Shown piece after piece: positions 25,402 through 34,141 of a stretch of 64,000 nucleotides of DNA. The translations under genes were made by a program, and so were the position numbers. The notes under the pieces were generated by a model. It was not told the DNA's origin, ran no database searches, and was given only the letters and a program-made list of their open reading frames with translations. The stretch spans positions 374,257-438,256 of the forward strand of contig NZ_KI912183.1 of NCBI RefSeq assembly GCF_000189755.2, read 5' to 3'. The DNA is from Desulfotomaculum nigrificans DSM 574. Its GTDB lineage: Bacteria; Bacillota; Desulfotomaculia; Desulfotomaculales; Desulfotomaculaceae. The first letter of the stretch is position 1; every line of letters begins with the position of its first letter.

Positions 25402-27320
25402 TGAAACATATTATTATAGGTACGGCGGGTCATGTGGACCATGGGAAAACCGCACTGATTAAATCATTAACCGGGGTTGATACTGACCGACTAAAGGAAG
25501 AAAAAGAACGGGGCATTTCCATAGAGTTAGGTTTTACCCAACTGACCTTACCCAGTGGTAAAAAAGCAGGTATTGTGGATGTACCCGGACATGAAAGGTT
25601 TATCAAGAATATGTTGGCCGGTGTAGGCGGTATCGACCTGGTACTGCTGGTGATTGCCGCTGATGAAGGAGTTATGCCGCAAACCAGGGAACATCTGGAT
25701 ATTTTACAACTTTTGCAAGTTAAACAAGGTATTGTGGTATTAACCAAAGTTGATCTGGTTGATGAAGAGTGGCTGGGCTTGGTTACAGAGGAAGTTAAGG
25801 AATTTCTCAAGGGAACAGTACTTGAGAAAGCACCGGTTGTTCCGGTGTCTTCTGTCACCGGAGAAGGTCTCCCTGAGTTATTAAAGTTAATTGATAAAGC
25901 AGTTGATGATACAGAAGAAAAAATTAGTACCGGTAAACTACGGCTACCGATAGACAGGGTATTTTCTGTTACCGGCTTTGGTACTGTTGTTACCGGAACC
26001 CTGCTATCCGGCAAGATTTCTTTAGGGGATACCGTACAAATAATGCCCCAGGGTTTATTGTCCAGGGTACGGTCTTTACAAGTGCATGGCCAAAAGGTGG
26101 AGCAGGCCCGGGCCGGCCAACGAACAGCGGTTAATTTAACCGGTGTAGAGGTAGATCAGGTTAAACGGGGAAACGTGCTGGCCACACCTAATAGTTTAAC
26201 GCCTTCCCACCGCCTGGATGTTAAGCTTTTATTATTGGAGAGCGTTAGTAAATCTTTAAGCAACAGAGAAAGAGTTAGGGTATACCTGGGTACCGATGAA
26301 ATTTTGGGTCGGGTAAGGCTGTTGGACCGGGAAGAATTAGAACCGGGGCAAGAAGTATTTGCCCAGTTGGAAATGGAGGAGCAGGTGGTTGCCGGCAAAG
26401 GAGATCGATTTGTCATTCGTTCCTACTCGCCCATGAGAACCATAGGTGGTGGTACGGTGATTGACCCCAATGCCCCCAAACATAAACGCTTCCGCCCAGA
26501 GGTGTTGGCCGCCCTGGCTACTAAGGAACAAGGTACCCCGGATGAATTGATTGATCAGTTCCTAACAGGTAAACAAGGTTTGTTTACCCTGGAAGAACTG
26601 GCCGCTGCCACCGGATTGCCCGGAACCGAAGTGGACCAGGCTATAAAAGACTTGGCAGATAAAGTTAAAGTAATTCCTACGGACAAGGAAGATTTATTTG
26701 TAGCCAGTCAGGTTTACCGGCAATGGGGGCTGGAGGTACAAAAGATGGCGGAAAATTATCACCGGGAATTTCCGCTGCGGGAGGGCTACCCCAAGGAGGA
26801 AATGCGTTCCCGAAAATTTGCCTTTGTGAGTAGCAAAAATTTCCTTTATTTATTGCAAGCACTACAAAAGGATGGATATATTGTAGTATTTGAAAAAACC
26901 ATGGCCAGCCCAACATTTAAGAGCCAATTGTCAGCAGCCCAACAAAAACAGGTCGATGCATTAGTTAAAGCTATGATGGATGGCAATTTGCAGCCACCCT
27001 CCTGGAATGAGTTAGTTAAAAAAATGAAGCTCAAGGATACCGAGGCACAGGAATATTTGCAGTATTTGTTGCGTCGGGGAGATTTGGTGAAAATAGGCGA
27101 TGATTTATATTTGGCGGCTGAACGGTTTAAGCAGGGGCGCAGGTTAATCGTTGATTTTCTTAAGGAGCATCAAGAAATATCTGTGGCCCAAACCAGGGAT
27201 TTACTGCAGACCTCCCGTAAATTTGCACTTCCCTTATTAGAATACCTGGATCGGGAACGGGTAACCCGCCGGGTAGGGGACAACCGGGTTTTAGGAGCAG
27301 AAGCAGCTAAAATTTCTTAA
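25401..27320 (+). CDS. selB: Selenocysteine-specific elongation factor
   Basis: The 639-residue GTPase has G1 as GTAGHVDHGKT, G3 as DVPGHERF, and TKVD as G4, followed by beta-barrel domains and C-terminal winged-helix domains (about 390-639) that bind SECIS elements in mRNA. It delivers Sec-tRNA to UGA codons. The GTG at 25401 uses the last base of the selA stop. With selA and tRNA-Sec it shows the host decodes UGA as selenocysteine; no selD is in this window. Confidence 0.96.
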   Translation: MKHIIIGTAGHVDHGKTALIKSLTGVDTDRLKEEKERGISIELGFTQLTLPSGKKAGIVDVPGHERFIKNMLAGVGGIDLVLLVIAADEGVMPQTREHLDILQLLQVKQGIVVLTKVDLVDEEWLGLVTEEVKEFLKGTVLEKAPVVPVSSVTGEGLPELLKLIDKAVDDTEEKISTGKLRLPIDRVFSVTGFGTVVTGTLLSGKISLGDTVQIMPQGLLSRVRSLQVHGQKVEQARAGQRTAVNLTGVEVDQVKRGNVLATPNSLTPSHRLDVKLLLLESVSKSLSNRERVRVYLGTDEILGRVRLLDREELEPGQEVFAQLEMEEQVVAGKGDRFVIRSYSPMRTIGGGTVIDPNAPKHKRFRPEVLAALATKEQGTPDELIDQFLTGKQGLFTLEELAAATGLPGTEVDQAIKDLADKVKVIPTDKEDLFVASQVYRQWGLEVQKMAENYHREFPLREGYPKEEMRSRKFAFVSSKNFLYLLQALQKDGYIVVFEKTMASPTFKSQLSAAQQKQVDALVKAMMDGNLQPPSWNELVKKMKLKDTEAQEYLQYLLRRGDLVKIGDDLYLAAERFKQGRRLIVDFLKEHQEISVAQTRDLLQTSRKFALPLLEYLDRERVTRRVGDNRVLGAEAAKIS

Positions 27321-27438
27321 GTTGGGCGAAAGTTAGTTAACCAGGGCTTACATTATTATATAACGACCATAGTATAGGCAGGAATCCGAAACCGTGGCAA
27401 AGAACTTATATTAATGGCACCAACAGGAGGTAGGCATC

Positions 27439-27864
27439 ATGGTTACTTTAGACACTTTTAAACGGGGATTAAATAAGGGTTTGACCACCACCTGGGAATT
27501 ATCTAAGGTGGTGGTTCCGGTTTATGTGGCGGTAACGTTCTTAAGTTTTACACCTCTGTTAAATAAAATTGCCGAATTTTGTGCTCCTTTTATGGAGTAT
27601 GTGGGGTTGCCTGGTGAGGCTTCCTTAGCCATTGTGGTTGGTAACGCCATCAACATTTATGCTGCCCTTGGAGTAATCACGTCACTGCATTTAAATGCCA
27701 GGGAGATTACTATTATTGCTATGATGCTGCTGATGTCCCATACCATATTTGTGGAAAGTGCCGTGGCGGGCAAGTGTGGGATAAACCCCTGGTTCATTGG
27801 TTTGGGGAGGTTTGCCATAGGTATTGCTGCCGGCTTTATATTAAATATCATATTAATAAGTTAG
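27439..27864 (+). CDS. Gate-type (nucleoside recognition) membrane protein, first of a pair
   Basis: A 141-residue hydrophobic protein with about four membrane helices and the Gate domain pattern (KVVVPVYVAVTFL, NAINIYAALG, LLMSHTIFVESAV). Such half-size Gate proteins usually occur in pairs, as here. The transported substrate is unknown. GGAGGTAGG precedes the ATG. Confidence 0.75.
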   Translation: MVTLDTFKRGLNKGLTTTWELSKVVVPVYVAVTFLSFTPLLNKIAEFCAPFMEYVGLPGEASLAIVVGNAINIYAALGVITSLHLNAREITIIAMMLLMSHTIFVESAVAGKCGINPWFIGLGRFAIGIAAGFILNIILIS

Positions 27865-27882
27865 GTAATTATAAAGAAAGAA

Positions 27883-28407
27883 GTGAACGGAGTGGACTGG
27901 TTTGAGTTTATCAAAACAGCTTTAACAGGTAGTCTGCATAGTATATGGCAAATGGCTAGGATTATTTTGCCTTTAATGATAATTTTGGAACTGGCCAAGG
28001 ATATGCATATCCTTGATAAAATAGCCGGATGGATGGCCCCGGCGATGAAATTTTTTAAATTACCCAAAGAAGGGGCTTTTCCCTTATTAATCGGACTTAC
28101 CTTTGGTTTGGCTTATGGTGCCGGGGTAATTATTGATAGTATTAAAGAGGGTCACCTGACCTGGCGGGATTTGTTTTTAATTAACATCTTCCTGGTGCTT
28201 TGCCATTCTGTTTTTGAGGATACCGCTTTATTTATGTCTGTGGGGGCCAATGGGGTGGTAATTTTAATCAGCCGCATCATACTGGCGGTTGTGGTGACAT
28301 TTGCCCTTTCCCGTTGGAGTGGCTTAGCCAAACTTGAGAAATTGCTAGGCAATAAGTTGATGATTCCTTACTGCTCCCACTGTGGAAAAGGTGATCACAT
28401 TGGTTAA
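27883..28407 (+). CDS. Gate-type membrane protein, second of a pair, with CxxC tail
   Basis: A 174-residue membrane protein that mirrors the upstream gene (ARIILPLMIILELAKD, GLAYGAGVIIDS, LVLCHSVFEDTALF), so the two look like the halves of one transporter or channel. The C-terminus carries CSHCGKGDHIG, a possible metal-binding tail. GTG 27883 is used; GTG 27892 is possible. It overlaps the next gene by eight bases. Confidence 0.75.
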   Translation: MNGVDWFEFIKTALTGSLHSIWQMARIILPLMIILELAKDMHILDKIAGWMAPAMKFFKLPKEGAFPLLIGLTFGLAYGAGVIIDSIKEGHLTWRDLFLINIFLVLCHSVFEDTALFMSVGANGVVILISRIILAVVVTFALSRWSGLAKLEKLLGNKLMIPYCSHCGKGDHIG

Positions 28408-28777
28408 GACAGTAACCATTAGTACCGGAACGGGTAAATTTGCCATCTGTCTGATAACCAGCTTTACCGAAAACGGCCTGGTTTGCCAGCTCTTTGGCGG
28501 CGACAGACCACATGTGGGGGCGGTGGTCTTGTCTGTACCCCGGCCAAGTTTGCGGGATAGTCAAAGGGTCAGTTGTAATTCCAGTGTATTACCTATGATT
28601 AATCATAAGGATGATGAATTGGCTAAACCAGTGGCCGAAAAATTGGCCAAACATTTTAACCAACCGGTGGCATTAGTGGCGGGAGTTCATTTGGACAATG
28701 CCTCGCCAGAGGACATTAACGTATTGGTTAACAACTGTTGGCTGGCTGTGGATCAATTACTGCAAAGTAAAATCTAA
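28400..28777 (+). CDS. LpdD-like small protein (prenylated-flavin decarboxylase accessory type)
   Basis: A 125-residue protein with GDRPHVGAVVLS, HKDDELAKPVAEKLA and GVHLDNASPEDI. I recognise this as the small family that includes LpdD, a partner of UbiD-type decarboxylases. TTG 28400 follows AAAAGGTGAT at good distance. Its genetic coupling to Gate-type membrane proteins rather than to a decarboxylase is unexpected; the UbiD gene of this window is 14 kb away. Function here is unknown. Confidence 0.6.
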   Translation: MVKTVTISTGTGKFAICLITSFTENGLVCQLFGGDRPHVGAVVLSVPRPSLRDSQRVSCNSSVLPMINHKDDELAKPVAEKLAKHFNQPVALVAGVHLDNASPEDINVLVNNCWLAVDQLLQSKI

Positions 28778-28791
28778 ATTAAAACAAATGA

Positions 28792-28840
28792 AATCACCCC
28801 GAATGGGGAAGATTATTCCCAGGGATTAAACGGGGTGATT
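28792..28840 (+). promoter_or_regulatory. Hairpin that covers the ribosome site of the next gene
   Basis: AATCACCCCG (28792-28801) pairs perfectly with CGGGGTGATT (28831-28840). The 3' arm contains the Shine-Dalgarno GGGGTGAT of the gene starting at 28845. A smaller inner hairpin GGGAA/TTCCC lies in the loop. No T tract follows, so it is not a terminator. Confidence 0.6.
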
Positions 28841-28844
28841 GTGT

Positions 28845-29111
28845 TTGGATAAACTATGTGTAATGTGCAACGGACTTTATAATATAATCATCAGCTGCCC
28901 CAATTGCGGTCAAATAATGCAAGATTTAGGATTGATCCAGGACTATTACGGGCCATATAGTGCCTATGAGGATCAGGAAATATTTGAGGACGGGTATAAA
29001 GGTTACACGGAAGAATGTTGTGTTCACCTATTACATTGTCATGCTTGTGGCTGGGAGGAATTCCGGCCCATGCATCGGTTTACCGAGGCTCAGGTTACCC
29101 ATATTGATTAA
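28845..29111 (+). CDS. Small zinc-ribbon-like protein, 88 residues
   Basis: The protein has paired cysteines CVMC and CPNC near the start and a second Cys/His group (ECCVHLLHCHACGW) near the end, which suggests one or two structural zinc sites. I do not recognise a family. TTG 28845 is chosen from the spacing to GGGGTGAT, which is buried in the hairpin described above. Confidence 0.55.
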   Translation: MDKLCVMCNGLYNIIISCPNCGQIMQDLGLIQDYYGPYSAYEDQEIFEDGYKGYTEECCVHLLHCHACGWEEFRPMHRFTEAQVTHID

Positions 29112-29197
29112 TAATGTAGCTTAGTCCCATTTTTTACAGATTTTACGTTGTAAAACAAATTTGCTAACCGTTCATAATAAGAACGGAGGTGAATAAC

Positions 29198-29410
29198 ATG
29201 CGGCAGAACATGAATTCCACCGAAAGGTTGTTGAGTGTGGTGGGTGGAATTGCCTTTACCGGACTTGGTCGGTCCAGTAAGTTTAAAAATTCAATACTGG
29301 GCAAAGGAATGACATTGCTGGGCTTGAAAACTGCTGCAGTTGGTATTATAGGATATGATCCGGTTATAGATTGGTTAAACAAAGAAGAGGAAGAAGATGA
29401 GTTTTTTTAA
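29198..29410 (+). CDS. Small membrane-associated protein, 70 residues (DUF2892-like)
   Basis: The start MNSTERLLSVVGGI and the glycine-rich helix LGLKTAAVGIIGYDPV resemble small inner-membrane proteins of the YgaP/DUF2892 kind, and the tail is acidic (KEEEEDEFF). ATG 29198 follows GGAGGTG. A terminator follows, so it is a single-gene unit or the end of the preceding one. Confidence 0.6.
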   Translation: MRQNMNSTERLLSVVGGIAFTGLGRSSKFKNSILGKGMTLLGLKTAAVGIIGYDPVIDWLNKEEEEDEFF

Positions 29411-29416
29411 TTAAAC

Positions 29417-29440
29417 GTCCGGTTGTGGCCGGACTTTTTT
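29417..29440 (+). terminator. Intrinsic terminator
   Basis: GTCCGG (29417-29422) pairs with CCGGAC (29429-29434), then six T residues. Confidence 0.9.
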
Positions 29441-29495
29441 ATTTTTTAGGGGAATGCCAATGGAATTCGACTAGGCCAAAACCGTAGTTAAATAT

Positions 29496-29672
29496 TTAAT
29501 TCATTTGATCCGATAAATCAGTATCACACAGAGGACAATTTTTTAGTATCCCGGTGGCGGCAAATTCTTGATTACACCTTTTACATTTATAAAAATAAAT
29601 CATAGTGATACCACAGTAAGGGCAGGTATCTAAACCTTCTTCTATTTCCTTTTGACAGTAGGGGCAAATCAT
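29496..29672 (-). CDS. Double zinc-ribbon protein, 58 residues
   Basis: The protein has four CxxC knuckles: CPYC, CPYC, CKRC and CPLC, forming two zinc ribbons. ATG 29672 has GGGAGG at the right distance on the minus strand; the GTG at 29681 would overlap it. Such stand-alone ribbons have no single known role. Confidence 0.7.
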   Translation of the reverse strand: MICPYCQKEIEEGLDTCPYCGITMIYFYKCKRCNQEFAATGILKNCPLCDTDLSDQMN

Positions 29673-29704
29673 TCTAAACACCTCCCATACTCCATACTAT
29701 GCAA

Positions 29705-29742
29705 CAAAATTTGAATCCGGGTTAACCCGGATTTAAATTTTG
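29705..29742. repeat. 38-bp near-perfect palindrome at the intron edge
   Basis: CAAAATTT, one base, then AATCCGGGTTAACCCGGATT, one base, AAATTTTG. Only the two single bases do not match. It resembles an intrinsic terminator and lies exactly at the 5' end of the group II intron remnant; class C group II introns are known to insert after terminator hairpins. Confidence 0.75.
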
Positions 29743-31410
29743 TGGTATGCCCGGCATGGGCGATAGCTCTAGGGTGAAAGCCCCGAACAGGGGTTGGCAA
29801 CACCAACTGATAGCCAAGAGCAAGGGTGTCCGTCGTGAGGTGGAGTCTGAAGAGCTTGAGGAGAAGTACCGGGCCGTAGTGAAACAGGGCTACCTGAATT
29901 GCGAACTGGTCGGCCAAAGATGGAGCAAGGTCGAGCCTGCACTATGGAGGCGAAGGCGTTCCAGTTCACCCATCGTACCAAGGTGTGTGCGGGCGGCACG
30001 GTATAGAAGATGACGTTGTGACCCACGGAGACCTCGTATCATCTGGATAAGTACACTGTAATGGGCCGGTGTATAAACTTAGCCGGAGTGAAGGTTACTG
30101 GCACGTTCATTCCTATCAGACAAGCTCAGTAATTCCAGTAAGGTTTTCTATAAGGAAGCCCCAAAATGAAAGCTTAAGTGATGCGAGGAGTCGGAGAGCT
30201 GAATAGTACTTGAACTGGCGAACAACAGAAACACCAGGACCATCTATCCTGGTATAGATGGCTTTGATTTGCTCAAAAGGCAAATGCAAAGGGGAAGGCA
30301 GCTCGCTTTATGGAACCAAAAACCGGAAATAGGATTCGTGAGTAGGCGGCAAGGAAAGGATAGTTCCCTACGTGAAAGACCCAGAACTTGCATGCGGAGG
30401 AGACGAGACCAATGACGGAGGATGGTACAGTCAAGAAAGTTCATTCCCTGATTGACAAGGTCTACCACCCAACAAATCTGAAAATGGCATGGGAAATGGT
30501 AAAAGCTAATCGCGGTAGCGGAGGAATTGACAAAGTTGGAATTCCGGCATTTGAAAAGGTCGCGGAAGAAGAGCTTCAGAAGCTTTATGAAGAGCTGAAA
30601 ACTGACACGTACAAACCATTACCGGTACGTAGGGTAAATATTCCTAAGAGGGGCAAACCCAATGAGAAAAGACCACTCGGAATACCCGCTATACGTGACA
30701 GGGTCTGTCAGCAAGCATTGAAAAACCGCCTTGAACCTATTTCGAGCCAGAATTCAGTAACTCCAGCTTTGGCTATCGGCCAGGACGTTCTACCCATCAG
30801 GCAATGCGTAAGATATACTACGAAATGATGGATGGGTGCGAATGGGTTGTCGATGCTGACCTGCGGGACTTCTTTGGAACTGTTCATCATGAACGGCTAA
30901 TTGACATGATTGCGGAAAAGATTAGCGACGGAAGGGTTCTGAAACTCGTTAGGCTAATGCTTGAGGCGGGATACATGGACAAGGGGAAGAAATACCCCAC
31001 TCCTCAAGGAACACCACAAGGCGGGGTTGCAAGTCCCCTGTTCAGCAACATCTATTTAAATCCGTTTGACCATGCAATGGAAAGAAAAGGATACCGCCTA
31101 ACTCGTTTTGCAGATGATTGGATAGTGCTTTGCAAGACTCGAGTGGAAGCGGAGAGGGCTCTACGAGATGCGAAAATGATACTGGAATCGCTAGGCCTGA
31201 TTCTCCACCCGGAAAAGACTCGAATCACTAAAATAGATTGGGGATTCGAGTTTTTAGGATACAAGGTCAAACGTGGAAATTCCCCGGCAAATACCCGAAA
31301 TCTTAATCGCTGAGTAATCAAATCAGTTAACCCTGACCAACCGCCGGATGCGGCCCCGCATGGCCGGCGGTTAGTCAGGGTCGGTGGAGTTTTTCTCCGC
31401 CCCCTATCCC
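29742..31410 (+). mobile_element. Degenerate group II intron
   Basis: The 5' end reads GTGGTATGCCCGGCATGGG and GGTGAAAGCC, like the conserved 5' domain of bacterial group II introns. A reverse transcriptase reading frame lies inside, and near the 3' end there is a domain V-like hairpin (31339-31372, CCGCCGG/CCGGCGG) followed by a domain VI-like hairpin (GGTGGAG/CTCCGCC, about 31383-31401). The reverse transcriptase is frameshifted and lacks its C-terminal part, so the copy cannot move by itself. The exact ends are estimates. The two flanks do not belong together, see findings. Confidence 0.8.
30412..31313 (+). pseudogene. ltrA: Group II intron reverse transcriptase, frameshifted and truncated
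   Basis: Two frames together give the start of an intron-encoded protein: residues from MTEDGTVKK through RGKPNEKRPLGIPAIRDR in the first frame and from MRKIYYEMMDG through the catalytic RFADD block and GFEFLGYKVKRG in the second. Reading across, the frames meet at about 30740, where one T seems to be missing from ATTTCGAG (family reading needs I-F-E-P-E-F-S). The protein then stops after NTRNLNR, without the X/maturase domain, and domain V follows at once. It is therefore inactive; the single-base loss could also be a sequencing error, but the missing maturase cannot. Confidence 0.88.
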
Positions 31411-31758
31411 TTTGATGAAATTAGCAGGAAATACCCTGATGAATTTAAGCAAAGAGGTAAGGATATTGCCAACTTCCGACCACCCGGCGGGGAGAGTTTT
31501 GCTGACTGCAGCAAAAGGGTTATGGCCGAGTTTGAGAGAATCGTGCAAAATACCACAGGCCATATTTTGATCACCGGACATGCCGGGATAAATAGAACGA
31601 TAATATGCCATATTATGGGGATTCCTCTGGAGAAAATATTTAGTTTCAGTCAGGATTACGGTTGTCTCAACCTGATAATATATGGAACTTTTGGCTACCG
31701 TATGAAAAAATTAAATCAAACCTACACGGGTAATTCCAGTTTAGTTTTTGCTCCATAG
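31411..31758 (+). pseudogene. Histidine phosphatase (CobC/phosphoglycerate mutase-like), 3' part only
   Basis: From FDEISRKYPDEFKQ onward the frame reads like the second half of a histidine phosphatase, with FRPPGGESFADCSKRV and the catalytic GHAGINR. The first half, which carries the RHGET phosphohistidine motif, is missing; what precedes is intron sequence. No matching first half is present on the other side of the intron. The product cannot be active. Confidence 0.8.
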
Positions 31759-31780
31759 CATCTACAGCCGCTGCCTCTAC

Positions 31781-31817
31781 AGCGACTTTATAGTTTTGAT
31801 AAAGTTCCAAAGTCGCT
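31781..31817. terminator. Hairpin between convergent genes
   Basis: AGCGACTTT (31781-31789) pairs with AAAGTCGCT (31809-31817). It could serve as a terminator for either side, but neither T tract is strong. Confidence 0.4.
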
Positions 31818-31870
31818 AATAATTTACGCCGAAAGAAAACAGTTGCACAGGGCTGTGTCCATTCAAAAGT

Positions 31871-32842
31871 TCATATTTCAGCAACTATTTTACCTGTTTC
31901 ATTTAAATCGTAGTCCCCCAATCCCTCAAGTTCCTTTTTAAATTCCCGGGACTGTAAAATTTCAAGAACGGCTTGAAAACAGGGTTTATGAATGTCTTCT
32001 TTCTTTATAACCAGTTCGTAATGCTCCTTTTGCAATGGAACAAATTCAATTCCCCGAACCTGCATGGATACTTTCTCATTGCCCAAACCTACATCTGCGT
32101 CTCCCCGGGCAACGGCACTGGCAATGGCCAGGTGGGATGGCCCTTCTACGTGATAACCATTAATTAACCGCCTGTCCAACCCTAACAGCCGGAGTTTTTC
32201 ATCGAGAAGCACCCTGGTACCGCTTCCTTTTTCCCGGTTTATAAACCGAATATCCCGGCGGGTTAAATCGTACCAGTCTTTAATATTCTTTGGGTTACCT
32301 TTTGCCACGTAAAACCCCTGCATTCGACAGGCCAGATGAATAATCATTGCGGGAATTCCAGGGAGTAGGCGACGAACATAAGGAATGTTGTATACTCCGG
32401 TGTCCCCGTCCCACAGGTGTATGGCTGCCATATCAACGTTTTCTTGATAAAGAGCCAGCAATCCGGGAAAACTCCCAACATAATGCCGGAAAGCACGAGT
32501 ACCATGGGGATGCTGCTCAAGGTGGCGGGTCAAGATATCTAAAAGAACGTCTTGACCACAAATGACCAGTTCCCGGGAGTCATGAATTTCATTTGCTGTA
32601 TTGATGGTCTGCCGGGGTACAACTTCCCTGGTTAAGCCAGGCACAGGAGCTGTATCTTCGAGAGTAAGCTCTACTTTTTTGCCCTGCTTTTTATAGGCCT
32701 CCACATCCTTCAGGTCGACCCGGATCTTTCTCCCCACCCGGTAGGCCGGAAGATCTCCACGCTTAATTAATTCGTAGACGGTGTTTTTTGCTATCTTAAG
32801 CCTAATTGCAACTTCTTCCGGAGTTAATGAAATCTCTTCCAT
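31871..32842 (-). CDS. Excisionase-type HTH plus PBP-like molybdate regulator
   Basis: The 323-residue protein has an N-terminal helix-turn-helix of the excisionase/MerR kind (residues about 4-52: TPEEVAIRLKIAKNTVYEL and AYRVGRKIRV) fused to a periplasmic-binding-protein-like domain (about 90-320, with NREKGSGTRVLLDEKL and GDADVGLGNE). This arrangement is common next to molybdate and tungstate transport or cofactor genes, where it is taken to sense the oxyanion or its cofactor. It is divergent from modABC and probably controls both directions through the repeats at 32901-32980. ATG 32842 has GGAGG upstream on the minus strand. Confidence 0.82.
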   Translation of the reverse strand: MEEISLTPEEVAIRLKIAKNTVYELIKRGDLPAYRVGRKIRVDLKDVEAYKKQGKKVELTLEDTAPVPGLTREVVPRQTINTANEIHDSRELVICGQDVLLDILTRHLEQHPHGTRAFRHYVGSFPGLLALYQENVDMAAIHLWDGDTGVYNIPYVRRLLPGIPAMIIHLACRMQGFYVAKGNPKNIKDWYDLTRRDIRFINREKGSGTRVLLDEKLRLLGLDRRLINGYHVEGPSHLAIASAVARGDADVGLGNEKVSMQVRGIEFVPLQKEHYELVIKKEDIHKPCFQAVLEILQSREFKKELEGLGDYDLNETGKIVAEI

Positions 32843-32862
32843 AAAATAAACCTCCATACGTA

Positions 32863-32980
32863 TTGACAAGTATTATACCATAGTTTACTATTACTACATA
32901 GTAATGTTATGTAATGTTACGTTATGTCTTGTTTGTTAAAAACAAGTTAATTGTATCGCTATGTTAAGTTTTGTAATGTT
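32863..32980. promoter_or_regulatory. Divergent promoter region with GTAATGTT repeats
   Basis: On the plus strand TTGACA (32863-32868), 17 bases, TACTAT (32886-32891) form a promoter toward modABC. On the minus strand TATAAT (32877-32872) is a -10 box for the regulator gene. Downstream, GTAATGTT occurs at 32901, 32911 and 32973, with a related GTTATGT at 32921; these are candidate operators for the regulator. Confidence 0.55.
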
Positions 32981-33014
32981 GTAATTACACACCAAAATAA
33001 TGATAGGCAACGAC

Positions 33015-33062
33015 GCCCTGGATCTAGCTTGCGCGGAGGATTCCAGGGCTTTCATTCTTTTT
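33015..33062 (+). terminator. Leader hairpin with T tract in the modABC leader
   Basis: GCCCTGGA (33015-33022) pairs with TCCAGGGC (33042-33049), then a T-rich tract to 33062. It lies inside the long leader between the promoter and modA, so it may act as an attenuator. The remaining 33063-33334 holds no convincing gene. Confidence 0.65.
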
Positions 33063-33334
33063 ACATGGTGTCTAAACGGGGGCGAGACGTCAATTAAATC
33101 GATATTCAAAATTCGTTTTGAAAGAGGGTGTTCGCTATCAATACCGGTTATCTCTCATTGTTTACAGGTGTTCAATGGATATTTATGCTTACCCTTTTTT
33201 CACTCACTGTATATTTTCTACTGGAAAGGTTGTTTCCCTCTTGTCCTAGTGCTTTGGAATATGAGGATTTTCAGGCCAAATTTGAGCAAGCCCTTTTGTA
33301 ATTCTTTATTATGTATAAGGGAGGACCCCATACC

Positions 33335-34129
33335 ATGAAAAGATTGATAGTCTTAACAGCAATTGTGCTATTTGTTTTATCAGTTATCAATGGTTGCGCA
33401 AGCACCAAAGAACAAAAACCCCAGGCTGCAGCAGAACCGGTCAAACTAACCGTCTCGGCAGCAGCCAGTTTGAAGGATGCTGCGGAGGAATTAAAAAATC
33501 TGTACGTGAAGCAGCATCCGAATGTCAGCATTAACTACAATTTTGGCGCTTCCGGTACTTTGCAAAAACAAATTGAAGAAGGGGCTCCGGCGGACCTGTT
33601 TATTTCTGCCGGCGAGAAACAAATGGATGATCTTGCCGAAGAAGGTTTAATTGTAAAGGAATCCCTGAGAAATCTTTTAACCAATGAATTGGTGTTAGTT
33701 GCCAAAAAGGACAGCAAAATTACCAATTTTGAAGACCTGGTTAAGCCGGAAGTAAGCAAAATCAGTATTGGGACGCCTGAATCCGTACCGGCCGGGAAGT
33801 ATGCTAAGGAAGCGTTAACAGCTATGCAATTATGGGATAAACTTCAACCGAAGCTGGTCCCGGCTAAGGATGTCCGTCAGGTACTGACTTATGTGGAAAC
33901 AGGCAATGTTGACGCTGGCTTGGTTTACCGATCCGATGCCATCGTTGCCAAGGAATCCAGAATTGTGGCTAGCGCCCCGGCCAATTCCCATAAACCCATT
34001 AATTACCCCATGGCTATATTAAAAAATACCAAGCAGCAGAAGGCAGTGGAAGATTTTGCTTCTTTCTTATTCAGCACTGAAGCTGCCAAGGTATTTGAAA
34101 AATATGGATTTAAAACTATTAAACAGTAA
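33335..34129 (+). CDS. modA: Molybdate ABC transporter substrate-binding lipoprotein
   Basis: The 264-residue protein has a lipoprotein signal (SVINGC, lipid-bearing C21), and the ModA pattern: SAAASLKDAAEEL at the start of the mature domain, NFGASGTLQKQI and YRSDAI. It captures molybdate (or tungstate) outside the membrane. ATG 33335 follows AAGGGAGG. First gene of a tight modA-modB-modC operon. Confidence 0.95.
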   Translation: MKRLIVLTAIVLFVLSVINGCASTKEQKPQAAAEPVKLTVSAAASLKDAAEELKNLYVKQHPNVSINYNFGASGTLQKQIEEGAPADLFISAGEKQMDDLAEEGLIVKESLRNLLTNELVLVAKKDSKITNFEDLVKPEVSKISIGTPESVPAGKYAKEALTAMQLWDKLQPKLVPAKDVRQVLTYVETGNVDAGLVYRSDAIVAKESRIVASAPANSHKPINYPMAILKNTKQQKAVEDFASFLFSTEAAKVFEKYGFKTIKQ

Positions 34130-34141
34130 CGGGTATTAAAT

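Noticed and set aside
33000-33338. 112-codon frame in the modABC leader
   Set aside because: It has no ribosome site, crosses the leader hairpin, and its sequence looks like translated non-coding DNA.
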